A stretch of 7,586 nt of DNA from Mariprofundus sp. (GTDB lineage: Bacteria > Pseudomonadota > Zetaproteobacteria > Mariprofundales > Mariprofundaceae): contig WFUI01000010.1 of the NCBI GenBank assembly GCA_015485035.1, positions 1-7,586 of the forward strand. Reading direction: 5' to 3'. This document shows positions 5,318 through 7,586 of the stretch, piece by piece. Every line of letters starts with the position of its first letter. Position 1 is the first letter of the stretch. Below the pieces are notes generated by a model. That model ran no database searches. It was not told the origin of the DNA and saw nothing but the letters and a program-made list of their open reading frames with translations. Both the position numbers and the translations under genes were made by a program.

Positions 5318-6981
5318 CCTGTCTCAGGCTTGCCGGCTTTCTATTCCTTATCCTGCTGACTGCCTGCTCCGGAGCAGATCAGGATGCAAGTCCTGCTGCA
5401 AACCTGAACGGCGTCCCGGATACTGTTCCTGATATCCCCGCCCGGGGAGACAGACTGGTGGATGCCAGCATCGGTGATGCCACCAACCTGATTCCGATGA
5501 TTGCCGGTGATGCATCCAGCCACGCTATTGCAGGGCTGTTATATCTTTCATTGCTCAAATACGATAAAAATCTTGATCTGGTCGGCCAGCTTGCAGAATC
5601 ATGGGAAGTCTCCACAGACAATAAAACCATCACATTTCACCTCCGGCCCGGGCTTGTGTGGACCGATGGCAAGCCCCTCACATCAACCGATTGCGCCTTT
5701 ACCCTGGAACTGATCCGGAACAAGCGCACCCAGAGTGCCTACAAGTCTGATTATACACTGGTATCCGGTTTTGACACACCCGACCCTCAAACATTTATTG
5801 TACACTACAGCGAACCCTTTTCACCGGCGCTTGCCTCGTGGTCTTCACTGGGCATTTTACCCAAACACATTTTTGAGCATGTCGATATCATGAACACTGA
5901 ATTGTCGCGCAAGCCCAAAGCCACGATTGGCCCCTATCAGCTGGCCGACTGGCAGTCACAACAGTCTATTCTGATGAAAGCCAATCCGGATTATTTTGAT
6001 GGCCCGGTCTGGATCAGTGAACGATTGACCCGCATCATTCCGGACAGGGCAACCCAGTTCCTCGAACTCTCGGCCGGTCGTCTGGATTCTGTGGGCCTGA
6101 CACCGGTACAATATAAGCGACTGTTCGATACCAAACCATTACTCAAAGCAAATTACACCCGCTATAAGTATCTCGATTTTGTTTATACCTATCTCGGCTT
6201 TAACCTGAAACGCAAACCGTTTGATGATATTCGCATTCGCGAAGCCATCGCCTATGCCATCAACAGACAGGAGATTCTTGACGGTGTGCAACTCGGTCTG
6301 GGTGAAACCATTGCCAGCCCGTACAAACCGGGCACATTCTGGGTCAATCAAAAACTCAAACCTCGCCCGTATGATCCAGACAAAGCCAGGGCTCTGCTTG
6401 CTGAAGCCGGTTGGCGCGATTCAGATGGCAATGGCGTTTTCGATAAAAACGGAACCCCGCTGTCCTTCACCATTTTAACCAATAATGGCAACAAACAGCG
6501 CGCAGATGCCGCTACAATCATCCAGCACCGGCTCAAAAAAATCGGCATCGAAGTCAAAATACGCCTGGTGGAATGGTCCGCTTTCATTGAAAACTTTATC
6601 AATAAACGTCAATTCGATGCCGTGATTCTCGGCTGGTCGTTATCACCGGATCCTGATCAGTTCACCATCTGGCATTCGTCCCAGACCGGCCAGCGCCAGT
6701 TCAATTTCCTTTCCTACAGCAATGCAAAAGTAGATACCGCACTGGAAACAGCCCGGCGGACTTTTGACAGGCAACAACGCAAAGTACAATACGACATTAT
6801 GCAGGAAGAAATCTATAAGGACGTGCCCATGGTATTCCTGTTTGCGCCCTATTCCCTGCCTGTCATGCACAAACGCATTCACGGCGTGAAACCGGCACCG
6901 GCCGGCATCGGATACAACAGTGAGCACTGGTATGTTCCGGCACCGCTGCAAAAGTACCGTCAGACTTCGATTACACCCTGA
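5287..6981 (+). CDS. ABC transporter substrate-binding lipoprotein, family 5 (peptide/nickel type, DppA/OppA/AppA-like)
   Basis: Expected to bind a small ligand, usually an oligopeptide, in the periplasm and hand it to an ABC permease. The 564-residue product has an N-terminal signal with hydrophobic core 15-25 and lipobox LTAC, lipidated C27, Ser at +2. A low-complexity linker to about 52 precedes the SBP_bac_5 domain. Family landmarks are LAESWEVSTDNKTITFHLR (102-120, ending in RPGLVWTDG), GPYQL, LGFNLKRKPFDDIRIREAIAYAI and the loop DSDGNGVFD (378-386), common in this family and calcium-site-like. The length is typical. No permease or ATPase gene is in the window, so the partner is elsewhere or unknown. 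The start overlaps mltD by 31 bases, so translation is probably coupled. Ligand could be peptide, murein peptide, nickel chelate or other; the sequence does not decide. Confidence 0.92.
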   Translation: MGICKSASKLTCLRLAGFLFLILLTACSGADQDASPAANLNGVPDTVPDIPARGDRLVDASIGDATNLIPMIAGDASSHAIAGLLYLSLLKYDKNLDLVGQLAESWEVSTDNKTITFHLRPGLVWTDGKPLTSTDCAFTLELIRNKRTQSAYKSDYTLVSGFDTPDPQTFIVHYSEPFSPALASWSSLGILPKHIFEHVDIMNTELSRKPKATIGPYQLADWQSQQSILMKANPDYFDGPVWISERLTRIIPDRATQFLELSAGRLDSVGLTPVQYKRLFDTKPLLKANYTRYKYLDFVYTYLGFNLKRKPFDDIRIREAIAYAINRQEILDGVQLGLGETIASPYKPGTFWVNQKLKPRPYDPDKARALLAEAGWRDSDGNGVFDKNGTPLSFTILTNNGNKQRADAATIIQHRLKKIGIEVKIRLVEWSAFIENFINKRQFDAVILGWSLSPDPDQFTIWHSSQTGQRQFNFLSYSNAKVDTALETARRTFDRQQRKVQYDIMQEEIYKDVPMVFLFAPYSLPVMHKRIHGVKPAPAGIGYNSEHWYVPAPLQKYRQTSITP

Positions 6982-6992
6982 TTTATATCAGG
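6977..6992. repeat. Perfect inverted repeat over the stop codon of the binding-protein gene
   Basis: CCTGAT-TTAT-ATCAGG: a six-base-pair stem with a four-base loop, covering the TGA stop (6979-6981) and lying between two convergent genes. Neither strand has the U-run that a Rho-independent terminator needs, so at most it is a weak bidirectional hairpin or 3'-end stabiliser. Confidence 0.4.
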
Positions 6993-7004
6993 AGAACCTA
7001 CACT

Positions 7005-7586
7005 CTAGCGCTTCCGCTCCAGCGATTCAGCCACGCCCCGGTGCAACACCTTGCCATCCCGGATATTAATACCACGCGATAGCGCCGCATTTAAACGTAC
7101 CGCCTCATCCACGCCGTGATTCGCAATCAACTGAATATAAGGCAAGCTTGCATCGGTCAGCACCATCGTACTGGTTAACGGCACCGATCCCGGCAGGTTG
7201 GGCAGACAACAATGAATCACGCCCTCTTCCATATAAACCGGCGATTCGTAAGTAGTGGGTCGACTGGTTTCACTGATGCCGCCCTGATCAATGGAAACAT
7301 CAATCAATACGCTGCCTGCCGGCATCTTCCGCACATCATCGCGTTTTAGCAGACCGGGAGCATGTTTACCGGGAACCAGTGCCGCACCGATCAGGATATC
7401 GCAATCCGGCAACAAGCCCTGCAGACGTTCATCCGAGAAATGCACCACACAAATATGATCATTCAGAGAGTGCTGCAATGAACAAACCCTGCTCCAGCTG
7501 GCCTCCAGTACCACCACATTCGCGCCCAGCCCGGCCAGTGCATCGGCCGCATTCAAACCGACATTGCCAGCCCCGAGAATCAAAAC
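7005..7586 (-). CDS. ald: Alanine dehydrogenase, C-terminal part (5' end beyond window)
   Basis: Oxidises L-alanine to pyruvate and ammonium with NAD, or the reverse, in the cytoplasm. The frame enters from the right edge and gives 193 residues before TAG; complete enzymes have about 360-370, so the catalytic Lys and His of the N-terminal domain are not visible. The fragment starts in the NAD-binding Rossmann motif, ILGAGNVGLNAADAL (canonical Ald has GGGVVGTNAA), then IGAALVPGKHAP, IDVSIDQGG with the conserved Asp, ETSRPTTY, and LPNLPGSVPLTST before a usual C-terminus. The familiar ANMPGAVP motif has Leu for Met and Ser for Ala here. It is convergent with the preceding operon, 23 bases away. 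The PntA-like transhydrogenase alpha subunit and saccharopine dehydrogenase share the fold but not the IDQGG/ETSRPTT motifs, so Ald is by far the best call. Confidence 0.93.
   Translation of the reverse strand, partial: VLILGAGNVGLNAADALAGLGANVVVLEASWSRVCSLQHSLNDHICVVHFSDERLQGLLPDCDILIGAALVPGKHAPGLLKRDDVRKMPAGSVLIDVSIDQGGISETSRPTTYESPVYMEEGVIHCCLPNLPGSVPLTSTMVLTDASLPYIQLIANHGVDEAVRLNAALSRGINIRDGKVLHRGVAESLERKR

Noticed and set aside
6418..6444. EF-hand-like DSDGNGVFD in the binding protein
   Set aside because: This loop is common in family-5 binding proteins, so it is not a new calcium-sensing feature.
7001..7020. AGCG-CTTC-CGCT hairpin at the ald stop as terminator
   Set aside because: The stem is only four base pairs, it lies within the ald codons, and no T-run follows.
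1..7586. Mobile element, CRISPR array, tRNA, riboswitch or defence system
   Set aside because: I saw no transposase, integrase, regularly spaced repeats, cloverleaf or aptamer-like structure. All long frames are explained by housekeeping and envelope genes.

Overview
The window looks like ordinary chromosome from a Gram-negative bacterium, most likely in or near the Pseudomonadota. It carries an LPS-heptose epimerase (HldD), a BAM-complex lipoprotein (BamE) and an outer-membrane-type lytic transglycosylase (MltD), all of which imply an outer membrane. Base composition looks balanced (roughly half G+C by eye) and codon usage looks even across all genes. I see no IS element, phage gene, CRISPR array, tRNA or rRNA. 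The HldD resembles, from memory, the Helicobacter/Campylobacter form more than the E. coli form, and the malate dehydrogenase is the LDH-like type. This suggests a lineage outside the Enterobacteria (Zetaproteobacteria or a similar deep branch would fit), but the sequence alone does not settle it.

Layout. Bases 1-2145 (minus strand) hold a TCA-cycle operon, mdh then sucC, with 35 bases between them. sucC runs off the left edge about a dozen codons before its expected end, and sucD would be expected next. Bases 2146-2323 are a divergent control region. Bases 2324-6981 (plus strand) hold a tightly packed five-gene block: a small helix-hairpin-helix protein of unknown role, hldD, bamE, mltD, and a lipoprotein of the peptide/nickel-type ABC substrate-binding family. 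The hldD/bamE and bamE/mltD junctions are both TGATG overlaps of one base, and mltD overlaps the binding-protein gene by 31 bases. From 7005 to the right edge (minus strand, convergent) lies the C-terminal half of an alanine dehydrogenase, only 23 bases from the end of the plus-strand block.

How the genes work together. The minus-strand pair serves succinyl-CoA/succinate and malate/oxaloacetate interconversion. The plus-strand block is an envelope operon: HldD makes the heptose donor for LPS inner core, BamE helps insert outer-membrane proteins, MltD cuts peptidoglycan, and the binding protein captures a small ligand, perhaps a peptide, in the periplasm. The last three products are consecutive predicted lipoproteins. 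The least explained parts are the helix-hairpin-helix gene that opens the block and the orphan binding protein coupled to MltD. I found no clear sign of a wholly new system; the leads below are modest.
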